The translations under genes were made by a program, and so were the position numbers. A DNA stretch of 64,000 nt from Protula sp. h YS-2021 (Eukaryota > Annelida > Polychaeta > Sabellida > Serpulidae). The notes under the pieces were generated by a model. The model worked only from the letters and a program-made list of their open reading frames with translations. It was not told where the DNA came from and ran no database searches. Position 1 is the first letter of the stretch. Each line of letters opens with the position of its first letter. The stretch spans positions 41,827,894 through 41,891,893 of the forward strand of contig OX457026.1 of the NCBI GenBank assembly GCA_949752745.1, in the 5' to 3' direction. Positions 1 to 10,900 of this stretch are shown here, one piece after another.

Positions 1-564
1 TTATGAATAATTTCCTCTCACTTCGGGCTTATAAGCGAATTTTCAGTGTATCTCTGCCTATTTGATAAGAAGTTCCATGACAGAAGAGAAATACAGAATT
101 ACTAAAAGGTTGTGATCTGGAATAAAATTTAATAGTTAGGATTAGAACTGATTCCTGCAATATTTGGTATGTACTGTTATGTGTTACTAATCTTTTAAAC
201 TGTCAAGTAAATGTAACATTAAGACAGTGTTATTTTAACTGCGCGAACGAACTCGCGTGAGATCATTTAACGACGAGGTCAGTAACGTAATTAATGTAAT
301 TCAATTAGTGTCACAGATTATCATTTATTGTGATCGAAGTACAATGGAACTCTGTTGGGTCGATATCAATATGGCTCTAGGATTTCGTGTGTGTCTCGCT
401 AGCAAAGTTACATGGTATAGCATGCGGACATGACTTTGTCCTTGAATTGTACCATCAATCCAGAAGGCTGTCTTGGATATCGCTGCCATGGGGATCTTCT
501 GTACATCGTGTTAAATGCTTGTTTACATTTGCCATTTGCAGAGATAAATGTCTGCTGAGTTTGG

Positions 565-571
565 TATAAAA
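565..571 (+). promoter_or_regulatory. TATA box of LTR 1
   Basis: TATAAAA sits in the middle of the LTR, about 255 bases upstream of the AATAAA signal. This is the expected U3-R order for an LTR promoter. The same motif is conserved at 7568-7574 and 14344-14350 in the other two LTRs. The transcription start was not determined. Confidence 0.5.
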
Positions 572-825
572 TAGATTAAAATTATGCCCATCTATGTAGC
601 CATTAATTGTAAAGCGCTGTTTATACAGTAGTGTCTCGTTTGGCGACCACTGATATTTATAATATCATTAGAGAGGTAGTCGTTTCGTTAACTGTAAATT
701 TAGTTTACTAGTGTGTTTTCATTGGTTTCTTTTAGAGAACCGTTCCGTTCCGTCTCGTCTCGTGTCGTCTACGTCTTCGTCGCCGTCGTGTCGTCGACAA
801 GCATTTAGTGCAATGACCGTAGGAC

Positions 826-831
826 AATAAA
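826..831 (+). promoter_or_regulatory. Polyadenylation signal of LTR 1
   Basis: AATAAA lies ~53 bases before the LTR end, downstream of a CGTCT/CGTCG-rich stretch (about 743-800). The equivalent signals are at 7829-7834 and 14605-14610. Confidence 0.5.
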
Positions 832-913
832 GACGTGTGTCTCAAAAATTGTTGTATTTTTTTTTTGGCTCCTAACCGTTAACAGTTCTCAAATAAAGGA
901 TATTTCTGTCATA

Positions 914-3900
914 ATGGATGGAGGAGAAGCAGTCGCGCCCTCTGAGGCCGAGGTCGTTGACAGGATTACAGGCCTGAAACGTACCCGGTCCGGTCATATA
1001 GCACAACTGACAAAGCTATTTAATGAAATAGAGAGACTCATGTTGAGCGCTGAAAATATGGAGGCTGTGCAGCATACACAGAAGAAACTCCAGGAGCAAT
1101 TCCAGCGCTTTCGGGACGCCCACACGACATGTGTTTCCGTCGTAACTGACGTTATTGTGTGTACTGATCTTGAGGATAGCTACAATTCGCAATGCAAAAA
1201 TTTTGATGAGTGTCAAGAGCGAATAACTCAGTGGCTCAGCGAAGCTCAGGCAAGATTAGAAACTCACTCAATAACGTCAAATGTTAGTAAAATATCCTCA
1301 ACTTCGTCTCGGACACGCCTTAAAGAGGCTCAGCTCAAACGTGCGCTTGCCCAAATGCGTAAAAAGCAAATCGCGGAGCAGACTCAATTAAAAATGCAGG
1401 CCGAGATCCGCTCGGTCGAACAAGAGGAAGAGCTCGCCGAGCTAGAAGAAAATTTCTGGCAGCAGGAACTTGCCAACGAAGAAACCGTTCACCGAGCTGC
1501 CTTCAATCAGGAAGAGATCGCCAAATTCAGCCCATCGCCGGTTTCAGGTGTGGAAGCTGGGCTATTAGCGCAGGGAATTCCCGGACCTGTGCGCGACAGG
1601 GTCGTTCATCCCGACATCACAGTTCCGAATCGAACACCTGTGCAGGCGATGCCTGTGCCGGATCTCAGCGAAGCTTTCAAGAAACTATCAAGTTCCATTC
1701 AGGAAGGCTTCAATTTGCCAAAACCTGAATTGTTAACATTTAATGGGAACCCGGTAGACTTTTTCAAATTTATACGTAACTTTGAAACGAATGTTGAAAG
1801 TCGGGTTACTGACTATAGGTCAAGGTTGAGTTATTTAATTCAATATTGTACTGGTGAAGCTCGTAAGAGTATTGAAGATTGTGTTTTGTTAGGCTCCGTG
1901 GAAGGCTATGAAAAGGCAAAGAGTGTATTGGCTTCAAGGTACGGTAGGCCACATGTGGTGGCCAGAGCGTACATTGATCAGTTAGTCAATGGTGGTCAGC
2001 TAAAGCCAAACGATGTCCAAGGTCTTTCCGGTCTATCCCTAGAAATGGACAAGTGTTTCATTACCTTGTCCCAGATGGGATTTCTGTCTGATATGGATAA
2101 TACCGAAAATCTGCGCCGCATAGTTCGACGTTTACCTATGCACATTCGTGCGAAGTGGGTCGATAAGGCAGACGGTATTATCGAATCAGGCAGAGAACCC
2201 AACTCTTCTGATCTGTCACAATTCATAGCCAGTAGAGCACGAATTGCGGGTTCTATGTATGGTCAAGACATGGTGGGTGAATCTAAAGGTACAAGCAATA
2301 ACCTTGGGAAAATCAAGTCTGTTCGAACCAATCACGGCACTAAAGTTACGACTCTTGTAACTCAAGGTGACAACCAGTCCGTCATCGAGTCCGTCCGAAA
2401 TTGCAGATGTTGCAACGGAATGTGTCGCAATTTAATGGATTGCTCAAGGTTTGAAAAATTAAATTTCTCAGACCGTAAAAAACTGGTGAGAAAATTGAGG
2501 TTGTGTGACAACTGTTTCCGATGGAAACACGTCGCAAAACAGTGCAGAAAGGAGAAGCAATGCACAGTCCCTGGTTGTGATGAAAAACACCACACGCTAT
2601 TACATAGCTCGGGTGAATCATCACAACCTAAGGGGGAACAGGCGCCGTCTGTATCCCATTCAAATGTGAATTGCTCTAGTTCTGCGACCTGCAAAGCTAG
2701 GAAAGTGTGTATGTCGATCGTGCCCGTGCGTATACAAGGTACACATGGTAGATGTGTGGAAACGTACGCGTTGTTAGATAACGGATCGGACGTAACATTA
2801 TGCGATGAAAGTATTCTGTCTAATTTGGGACTTACTGGTAGGCCAAAATCGTTTACGATTACTACGGTAAATAACGATAGCGTCACAAGACATGGTACCG
2901 AAGTAGACGTAGATGTCAAGTCTATAAATGGTACCTCTAGTTTTAAACTCAAAAAAGTGTGGTCGGTGCCTAAGCTCTCCGTATCGTTGAGTGGGATGCC
3001 CAGTGGAAAAGACGTCAGTGCTTGGTCACACCTGCGGGGTATTCACATTCCGAAAATAAATGCAAAAGAAGTTATGCTGCTTATAGGTAGTGACGTTCCA
3101 GAGATACTCTGTCCTCTAGAGGTTCGTCGTGGTGGGCCTGGAGAGCCATGCGCTATGAGGTCAGCATTAGGTTGGACAGTCGTGGGGCCAGTCTGCCAAG
3201 GCACAGACAGCAGTCAAGTCAATGTGAACTTTCAGCAGTCGAAAGAAAATGAATTGCAAGCCCAACTCGAGCGGATGTGGAGGACTGACTTCAGAGACAC
3301 CACTGTCAGCGACAAGCCCTCGATGTCCCTTGAAGATCGGACTGCCCTAAACATGGAAAACACCACCACATTAGACAACGGCCGTTACAAGATGTCACTT
3401 CCTTGGCGATGTGATCCAGTACGTCTCCCGAATAACAAATCACTAGCCGAGGCAAGACTACGCCCATTGAAGAAAAAACTTCGGAAGGACCCGAACCTTT
3501 ACGAAAAGAACAAGGCTGCCATGGCTGACTACATCGCTAAAGGGTACGCTCGAGAAGTTGAAAATGGAAGCGACCAGCCGTCGGAGCAAACGTGGTACCT
3601 TCCACATCACCCAGTCTTAAATCCAAACAAGCCGAACAAGGTTCGTGTGGTTTTTGACTGTGCTGCGAAGTTTAATGGAACTTCTCTGAATGATCAAATT
3701 CTTCAGGGACCCGATTTGATGAATAGTTTAGCTGGCGTTCTTTTGCGTTTCAGGCAAGAACTAGTAGCTCTCACGGCCGACATAGAAGCAATGTTTCATC
3801 TAGTGAAGGTGACGGCAAAGGATTGCGATTCACTCAGGTTCCTTTGGTGGCCAGAGGGTGACCTTGATAAAGAACCAATTGAGTACTGCATGACAGTACA

Positions 3901-6592
3901 TCTGTTTAGGGCAACGTCATCACCGAGCTGCGCGGCGTATGCGCTGAAAAGGACAGCTAAGGACAATGCCGATGATTTCGATGTGGACACCGTGTCAACC
4001 GTAGACAGGAACTTCTACGTAGATGACTGTCTGAAATCAGTATCTTCTGTGGAGAAGGCCGTCAATCTTGCTAATGACCTCCAAGCTTTACTCAGAAAGG
4101 GTGGCTTTCGACTGACAAAGTGGGTAAGTAATAGTAAGGAAGTACTCACGAGCATACCGCAGTCCGAAAGGTCTCCGTCTGTCGTGAACTTAGATCTCGA
4201 CAGCTCACTTCCGAATGATACGGTTTTAGGTGTCCAGTGGAACGTCGATGAAGACACGCTTCAGTTCAGTATGAAGCCCAAGGAAAAACCCTTAACTCGA
4301 AGGGGTATTTTGGCCATCGTCAGTTCGCTGTTTGATCCCTGTGGGTTGGTTGCTCCAGTAACGTTGCACGCCAAACTTCTTTTGCAGAGCCTATGCAGGC
4401 AGAATTTAGGTTGGGATGACAATATATCGGAAATCGATAAAGAAACTTGGATTGCTTGGCTAAATAAGCTTCCAAACCTCCGCAATGTTAGCATTAATCG
4501 ATGCTTTAAGCCGAAAGACTTCGGTTCTCTTGCCGATGTAGAACTTCATGTCTTTTCCGATGCTTCAGAGTTAGGTTACGGGGCCTGTGCCTATCTTCGG
4601 CTCACAGACAATGATGGAAAGGTTGCTTGTGTTCTCGTTATGGGTAAGTCCAGGCTAGCGCCCATTAAACAAGTTTCTATTCCTAGACTGGAATTATCAG
4701 CCGCAGTCGTCGCTTGTCGACTTGCCGACATGATCAAATCCGAGTTGGAATTTCAGATCCAGCGTACTGTTCTTTGGACAGATTCAACTATAGTGCTTGG
4801 CTATATCCGCAACCGCTCTCGACGGTTTAAAACATTTGTCGCAAATCGGTTGAGCACAATACATGATAGCACAACACCTTCTCAGTGGCGTCATGTGCCC
4901 ACTGCTCTCAATCCCGCAGATTTGGCATCGAGGGGTATCGAAGCTGACGACATGCAAAGGATCCAAATGTGGTTAGACGGACCGCGATTTTTGCGCGGAA
5001 CGGAATCTAGCTGGCCAAGTGAAAATTCTGTGAGAACGGTACTGGATGAGGACGACATTGAAATTAAGAAAGAAGTAGAAGTCAACGCAATTTCCATAAC
5101 TGCCGGCGTAGAAAGCCTACTTACAAGGTATTCTAGTTGGTATCGCCTTCAGCGAGCACTTGCTTGGCTACTTCGTTTTCAAGTCTACTGTCGCCTGAAA
5201 TATCTGAAACCAGGCAACGCTGTGCTACGAACAGGAGAATTGTCATTGGAAGAACTTCAACGAGCTTCTAATGAAGTTGCAGCTCTGGTCCAAGCGCAAA
5301 GCTTTCCACGAGAGCTGAAAAGACTTCAATCATCGAAGACTGTCCTAAATGACAGCTCGCTTGCTAAGCTGGATCCTCAGCTTGACAATGGACTACTACG
5401 GGTTGGAGGGCGTCTCCAGAATTGTAATATAGATCATACTTCAAAACATCAAATCCTGTTGCCAGGCAAACACCATGTCACTGCGCTCATTGTACAAGAC
5501 TACCATGAAAGAAATGGTCATGTCGGACCACGTCACGTGCTGAATCTTATTCGGGCACGCTTCTGGATAGTGAAGGGTGTTGGAGCAGTAAAAAGGATCT
5601 TGGGAAACTGCATAGAATGCAAGCGTTTCCGCCAAACACCTCTTGGGCAGCAGATGGCACCGCTACCACCCGAGCGGTTGACGCCTGATAAACCGCCATT
5701 CAGCTTTGTGGGTGTCGATTACTTTAGACCCTTATTAATCAAGGTGAAACGTAGTACCTGCAAGCGCTATGGCTGTTTGTTTACTTGCCTGACAACAAGA
5801 GCAATTCATCTGGAGATCGCTCACAGCCTCAATACAGACTCTTTTCTCGGTGCCTTAACTCGGTTCATTAGTCGACGGGGCAAGCCCGAGAAAATATTTA
5901 GTGATAACGGTAGCAACTTTACCAGTGGTGAGCGCGAACTACGTGAGGAGATCCAAAATTGGAATCAAAGCCAAATTCAACAAAATTTAGTCCAAAAGGA
6001 GATCGAGTGGCACTTCAATCCGCCCCTCGCTAGTCATATGGGAGGGGTTTGGGAAAGGATGATCCGATCCACCAGAAATATTTTGAAAGCATTGATTGGT
6101 GAACAACTGCTCACCGATGAGTCGTTGCTGACGTTTATTTCTGAAGTTGAGAAAATCCTCAATGATCGCCCACTTACTCAAGTTAGCGATGACCACAGAG
6201 ACCCAACACCTCTAACTCCTAATCATCTTTTGATGATTAGACCAAATTCTAGCCTACCAGTCGGTATCTTTATAAAAGACGACACGTACAATAAACGTTG
6301 GTGGAAGCAAGTTCAGTACATGTCAAACGTGTTCTGGAAACGATGGGTCCGAGAATATTTACCGACTCTTCAGGTTAGGGAAAAGTGGCAACGTCCACAC
6401 AGAAATGTTGCTGTCGGAGATGTCGTTCTATTGATTGACGAAAAGCAACCTCGAGGACAGTGGCCCCTGGGCGTCGTACAACAGATATTCAAGGGGAGGG
6501 ATCAACTGGTGCGTAGTTGTAAGGTGAGAACCAAAGTCACAACTTTGGTACGGCCTATCACGAAGCTGTGTTTGCTTGAAGCAGCTGAGTAA
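914..6592 (+). CDS. BEL/Pao retrotransposon gag-pol polyprotein, copy A
   Basis: This single 1892-codon frame encodes the structural and replication proteins of a BEL/Pao LTR retrotransposon. Domains in order: a charged coiled coil (~133-195); a DUF1759-type gag region (~268-430); a CCHC zinc knuckle (C531, C534, H539, C544); an aspartic protease of the DUF1758 type with D622-N-G; reverse transcriptase with D956 and YVDD at 1035-1038; RNase H with D1216, E1260, D1290 and D1336; integrase zinc finger H1531/H1536/C1566/C1569; integrase core D1602, D1664 and E1714; and a C-terminal DUF5641-like tail. The order protease-RT-RNase H-integrase and full length are typical of the family. The start at 914 is the first ATG after the LTR and is shared by both copies. 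Two substitutions at positions usually conserved distinguish it from copy B: L963 (Q in B) in the RT DIEAMFH block and R1605 (G in B) beside the first integrase Asp. It is therefore open but possibly impaired. Confidence 0.95.
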   Translation: MDGGEAVAPSEAEVVDRITGLKRTRSGHIAQLTKLFNEIERLMLSAENMEAVQHTQKKLQEQFQRFRDAHTTCVSVVTDVIVCTDLEDSYNSQCKNFDECQERITQWLSEAQARLETHSITSNVSKISSTSSRTRLKEAQLKRALAQMRKKQIAEQTQLKMQAEIRSVEQEEELAELEENFWQQELANEETVHRAAFNQEEIAKFSPSPVSGVEAGLLAQGIPGPVRDRVVHPDITVPNRTPVQAMPVPDLSEAFKKLSSSIQEGFNLPKPELLTFNGNPVDFFKFIRNFETNVESRVTDYRSRLSYLIQYCTGEARKSIEDCVLLGSVEGYEKAKSVLASRYGRPHVVARAYIDQLVNGGQLKPNDVQGLSGLSLEMDKCFITLSQMGFLSDMDNTENLRRIVRRLPMHIRAKWVDKADGIIESGREPNSSDLSQFIASRARIAGSMYGQDMVGESKGTSNNLGKIKSVRTNHGTKVTTLVTQGDNQSVIESVRNCRCCNGMCRNLMDCSRFEKLNFSDRKKLVRKLRLCDNCFRWKHVAKQCRKEKQCTVPGCDEKHHTLLHSSGESSQPKGEQAPSVSHSNVNCSSSATCKARKVCMSIVPVRIQGTHGRCVETYALLDNGSDVTLCDESILSNLGLTGRPKSFTITTVNNDSVTRHGTEVDVDVKSINGTSSFKLKKVWSVPKLSVSLSGMPSGKDVSAWSHLRGIHIPKINAKEVMLLIGSDVPEILCPLEVRRGGPGEPCAMRSALGWTVVGPVCQGTDSSQVNVNFQQSKENELQAQLERMWRTDFRDTTVSDKPSMSLEDRTALNMENTTTLDNGRYKMSLPWRCDPVRLPNNKSLAEARLRPLKKKLRKDPNLYEKNKAAMADYIAKGYAREVENGSDQPSEQTWYLPHHPVLNPNKPNKVRVVFDCAAKFNGTSLNDQILQGPDLMNSLAGVLLRFRQELVALTADIEAMFHLVKVTAKDCDSLRFLWWPEGDLDKEPIEYCMTVHLFRATSSPSCAAYALKRTAKDNADDFDVDTVSTVDRNFYVDDCLKSVSSVEKAVNLANDLQALLRKGGFRLTKWVSNSKEVLTSIPQSERSPSVVNLDLDSSLPNDTVLGVQWNVDEDTLQFSMKPKEKPLTRRGILAIVSSLFDPCGLVAPVTLHAKLLLQSLCRQNLGWDDNISEIDKETWIAWLNKLPNLRNVSINRCFKPKDFGSLADVELHVFSDASELGYGACAYLRLTDNDGKVACVLVMGKSRLAPIKQVSIPRLELSAAVVACRLADMIKSELEFQIQRTVLWTDSTIVLGYIRNRSRRFKTFVANRLSTIHDSTTPSQWRHVPTALNPADLASRGIEADDMQRIQMWLDGPRFLRGTESSWPSENSVRTVLDEDDIEIKKEVEVNAISITAGVESLLTRYSSWYRLQRALAWLLRFQVYCRLKYLKPGNAVLRTGELSLEELQRASNEVAALVQAQSFPRELKRLQSSKTVLNDSSLAKLDPQLDNGLLRVGGRLQNCNIDHTSKHQILLPGKHHVTALIVQDYHERNGHVGPRHVLNLIRARFWIVKGVGAVKRILGNCIECKRFRQTPLGQQMAPLPPERLTPDKPPFSFVGVDYFRPLLIKVKRSTCKRYGCLFTCLTTRAIHLEIAHSLNTDSFLGALTRFISRRGKPEKIFSDNGSNFTSGERELREEIQNWNQSQIQQNLVQKEIEWHFNPPLASHMGGVWERMIRSTRNILKALIGEQLLTDESLLTFISEVEKILNDRPLTQVSDDHRDPTPLTPNHLLMIRPNSSLPVGIFIKDDTYNKRWWKQVQYMSNVFWKRWVREYLPTLQVREKWQRPHRNVAVGDVVLLIDEKQPRGQWPLGVVQQIFKGRDQLVRSCKVRTKVTTLVRPITKLCLLEAAE

Positions 6593-6891
6593 TACGATTT
6601 CCATATTGTACATATGTAATAGACAACTAGAATTTAGGTTTCTGTTACTCTTAATGTACCTTAGCAGCCGAATATAATATTGATGAACCGTCGTGTCAGT
6701 TCATGGCGGCCGGTGTAAATTCGGCTTTTCCTGCTACACTTGTGGCATTTCTTCCGATTGTTAATTTATTACTGGAAGTTGTGGTCCAGCATCACTCATC
6801 ATCACGCATGTTCTTATCTTTACGAAACCACATTATTTGGTTCATTCTGACCCGTAAGAATTAAAATTCTGGGAAACGCAGGGATGGGTCC
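6593..6891 (+). other. BEL/Pao 3' untranslated segment with polypurine tract, copy A
   Basis: This is 299 bases between the gag-pol stop and the middle LTR, apparently identical to the same segment after copy B. It ends with a purine-rich stretch at about 6871-6888 just before TCC and the TGTTAA start of the LTR, which is the best candidate for the plus-strand primer. There is no env-like reading frame. Confidence 0.7.
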
Positions 6892-7886
6892 TGTTAATGC
6901 TCAGCATAAAACTGTACATTTTCCAAGAAATGCCATGAAACTGGTGTTCGTTCCGGTGCAAACTGTAAAAATTTTCTCGCCCATCCTGGCCACAAATATC
7001 ATTTTATGAATAATTTCCTCTCACTTCGGGCTTATAAGCGAATTTTCAGTGTATCTCTGCCTATTTGATCAGAAGTTCCATGACAGAAGAGAAATACAGA
7101 ATTACTCAAAGGTTGTGATCTGGAATAAAATTTAATGGTTAGGATTAGAACTGATTCCTGCAATATTTGGTATGTACTGTTATGTGTTACTAATCTTTTA
7201 AACTGTCAAGTAAATGTAACATTAAGACAGTGTTATTTTAACTGTGCGAACGAACTCGCGTGAGATCATTTAACGACGAGGTCAGTAACGTAATTAATGT
7301 AATTCAATTAGTGTCACAGATTATCATTTATTGTGATTGAAGTACAGTGGAACTCTGTTGGATCGATATCAATATGGCTCTAGGATTTCGTGTGTGTCGC
7401 GCTAGCAAAGTTACATGGTATAGCATGCGGACATGACTTTGTCCTTGAATTGTACCATCAATCCAGAAGGCTGTCTTGGATATCGCTGCCATGGGGATCT
7501 TCTGTACATCGTGTTAAATGCTTGTTTACATTTGCCATTTGCAGAGATAAATGTCTGCTGAGTTTGGTATAAAATAGATTAAAATTATGCCCATCTATGT
7601 AGCCATTAATTGTAAAGCGCTGTTTATACAGTAGTGTCTCGTTTGGCGACCACTGATATTTATAATATCATTAGAGAGGTAGTCGTTTCGTTAACTGTAA
7701 ATTTAGTTTACTAGTGTGTTTTCATTGGTTTCTTTTAGAGAACCGTTCCGTTCCGTCTCGTCTCGTGTCGTCTACGTCTTCGTCGCCGTCGTGTCGTCGA
7801 CAAGCATTTAGTGCAATGACCGTAGGACAATAAAGACGCGTGTCTCAAAAATTGTTGTATTTTTTTTTGGCTCCTAACCGTTAACA
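6892..7886 (+). repeat. BEL/Pao middle LTR shared by both copies (995 bp)
   Basis: This complete LTR runs from TGTTAA to TTAACA, with TATAAAA at 7568-7574 and AATAAA at 7829-7834. It is at once the 3' LTR of copy A and the 5' LTR of copy B; no second LTR or host DNA lies between the two internal regions. The left boundary is inferred from the terminal inverted repeat and the preceding polypurine stretch. By eye it differs from the third LTR at about five positions plus a T-run length. A tRNA primer-binding site just inside the element (from ~7887) was not identified with confidence. Confidence 0.9.
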
Positions 7887-7915
7887 GTTCTCAAATAAAG
7901 GATATTTCTGTCATA

Positions 7916-10900
7916 ATGGATGGAGGAGAGGCAGTCGCGCCCTCTGAGGCCGAGGTCGTTGACAGGATTACAGGCCTGAAACGTACCCGGTCCGGTCATA
8001 TAGCACAGCTGACAAAGCTATTTAATGAAATAGAGAGACTCATGTTGAGCGCTGAAAATATGGAGGCTGTGCAGCATACACAGAAGAAACTCCAGGAGCA
8101 ATTCCAGCGCTTTCGGGACGCCCACACGACATGTGTTTCCGTCGTAACTGACGTTATTGTGTGTACTGATCTTGAGGATAGCTACAATTCGCAATGCAAA
8201 AATTTTGATGAGTGTCAAGAGCGAATAACTCAGTGGCTCAGCGAAGCTCAGGCAAGATTAGAAACTCACTCAATAACGTCAAATGTTAGTAAAATATCCT
8301 CAACTTCGTCTCGGACACGCCTTAAAGAGGCTCAGCTCAAACGTGCGCTTGCCCAAATGCGTAAAAAGCAAATCGCGGAGCAGACTCAATTAAAAATGCA
8401 GGCCGAGATCCGCTCGGTCGAACAAGAGGAAGAGCTCGCCGAGCTAGAAGAAAATTTCTGGCAGCAGGAACTTGCCAACGAAGAAACCGTTCACCGAGCT
8501 GCCTTCAATCAGGAAGAGATCGCCAAATTCAGCCCATCGCCGGTTTCAGGTGTGGAAGCTGGGCTATTAGCGCAAAGAATTCCCGGACCTGTGCGCGACA
8601 GGGTCGTTCATCCCGACATCACAGTTCCGAATCGAACACCTGTGCAGGCGATGCCTGTACCGGATCTCAGCGAAGCTTTCAAGAAACTATCATGTTCCAT
8701 TCAGGAAGGCTTCAATTTGCCAAAACCTGAATTGTTAACATTTAATAGGAACCCGGTAGACTTTTTCAAATTTATACGTAACTTTGAAACGAATGTTGAA
8801 AGTCGGGTTACTGACTATAGGTCAAGGTTGAGTTATTTAATTCAATATTGTACTGGTGAAGCTCGTAAGAGTATAATACCGAAAATCTGCGCCGCATAGT
8901 TCGACGTTTACCTATGCACATTCGTGCGAAGTGGGTCGATAAGGCAGACGGTATTATCGAATCAGGCAGAGAACCCAACTCTTCTGATCTGTCACAATTC
9001 ATAGCCAGTAGAGCACGAATTGCGGGTTCTATGTATGGTCAAGACATGGTGGGTGAATCTAAAGGTACAAGCAATAACCTTGGGAAAATCAAGTCTGTTC
9101 GAACCAATCACGGCACTAAAGTTACGACTCTTGTAACTCAAGGTGACAACCAGTCCGTCATCGAGTCCGTCCGAAATTGCAGATGTTGCAACGGAATGTG
9201 TCGCAATTTAATGGATTGCTCAAGGTTTGAAAAATTAAATTTCTCAGACCGTAAAAAACTGGTGAGAAAATTGAGGTTGTGTGACAACTGTTTCCGATGG
9301 AAACACGTCGCAAAACAGTGCAGAAAGGAGAAGCAATGCACAGTCCCTGGTTGTGATGAAAAACACCACACGCTATTACATAGCTCGGGTGAATCATCAC
9401 AACCTAAGGGGGAACAGGCGCCGTCTGTATCCCATTCAAATGTGAATTGCTCTAGTTCTGCGACCTGCAAAGCTAGGAAAGTGTGTATGTCGATCGTGCC
9501 CGTGCGTATACAAGGTACACATGGTAGATGTGTGGAAACGTACGCGTTGTTAGATAACGGATCGGACGTAACATTATGCGATGAAAGTATTCTGTCTAAT
9601 TTGGGACTTACTGGTAGGCCAAAATCGTTTACGATTACTACGGTAAATAACGATAGCGTCACAAGACATGGTACCGAAGTAGACGTAGATGTCAAGTCTA
9701 TAAATGGTACCTCTAGTTTTAAACTCAAAAAAGTGTGGTCGGTGCCTAAGCTCTCCGTATCGTTGAGTGGGATGCCCAGTGGAAAAGACGTCAGTGCTTG
9801 GTCACACCTGCGGGGTATTCACATTCCGAAAATAAATGCAAAAGAAGTTATGCTGCTTATAGGTAGTGACGTTCCAGAGATACTCTGTCCTCTAGAGGTT
9901 CGTCGTGGTGGGCCTGGAGAGCCATGCGCTATGAGGTCAGCATTAGGTTGGACAGTCGTGGGGCCAGTCTGCCAAGGCACAGACAGCAGTCAAGTCAATG
10001 TGAACTTTCAGCAGTCGAAGGAAAATGAATTGCAAGCCCAACTCGAGCGGATGTGGAGGACTGACTTCAGAGACACCACTGTCAGCGACAAGCCCTCGAT
10101 GTCCCTTGAAGATCGGACTGCCCTAAACATGGAAAACACCACCACATTAGACAACGGCCGTTACAAGATGTCACTTCCTTGGCGATGTGATCCAGTACGT
10201 CTCCCGAATAACAAATCACTAGCCGAGGCAAGACTACGCCCATTGAAGAAAAAACTTCGGAAGGACCCGAACCTTTACGAAAAGTACAAGGCTGCCATGG
10301 CTGACTACATCGCTAAAGGGTACGCTCGAGAAGTTGAAAATGGAAGCGACCAGCCGTCGGAGCAAACGTGGTACCTTCCACATCACCCAGTCTTAAATCC
10401 AAACAAGCCGAACAAGGTTCGTGTGGTTTTTGACTGTGCTGCGAAGTTTAATGGAACTTCTCTGAATGATCAAATTCTTCAGGGACCCGATTTGATGAAT
10501 AGTTTAGCTGGCGTTCTTTTGCGTTTCAGGCAAGAACTAGTAGCTCTCACGGCCGACATAGAAGCAATGTTTCATCAAGTGAAGGTGACGGCAAAGGATT
10601 GCGATTCACTCAGGTTCCTTTGGTGGCCAGAGGGTGACCTTGATAAAGAACCAATTGAGTACTGCATGACAGTACATCTGTTTAGGGCAACGTCATCACC
10701 GAGCTGCGCGGCGTATGCGCTGAAAAGGACAGCTAAGGACAATGCCGATGATTTCGATGTGGACACCGTGTCAACCGTAGACAGGAACTTCTACGTAGAT
10801 GACTGTCTGAAATCAGTATCTTCTGTGGAGAAGGCCGTCAATCTTGCTAATGACCTCCAAGCTTTACTCAGAAAGGGTGGCTTTCGACTGACAAAGTGGG

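Larger units (their letters stand above)
1..884 (+). repeat. BEL/Pao 5' LTR (left end outside window)
   Basis: This is the right-hand ~884 bases of the first of three near-identical long terminal repeats. Alignment with the middle LTR puts position 1 at base 113 of the repeat, so about 112 bases lie to the left of the window. The right end ...TTAACA is inferred because all three copies agree up to this point and diverge shortly after it, and because complete copies start with TGTTAA, giving a 6-bp terminal inverted repeat. A TATAAAA box and an AATAAA signal lie inside. By eye it differs from the middle LTR at about nine positions plus one T-run length change. A 60-codon open stretch at 387-569 starts with GTG and is not treated as a gene. 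Confidence 0.9.

Noticed and set aside
387..569. 60-codon open frame, repeated in all three LTRs (also 7390-7572 and 14166-14348)
   Set aside because: It starts with GTG, lies across the LTR promoter region, has no domain, and its conservation simply follows from LTR identity.
885..913. Primer-binding site for a specific tRNA just after the LTR
   Set aside because: The bases after the LTR do not show a clear TGG-type complement to a tRNA 3' end. A TGGCTCC phrase lies inside the LTR in all three copies, so it cannot be assigned confidently.
2362..2952. 196-codon minus-strand open frame inside gag-pol (and its twin at 9138-9728)
   Set aside because: It is the shadow of the plus-strand gag-pol coding sequence; it has no recognisable domain and is preserved only because the two copies are nearly identical.
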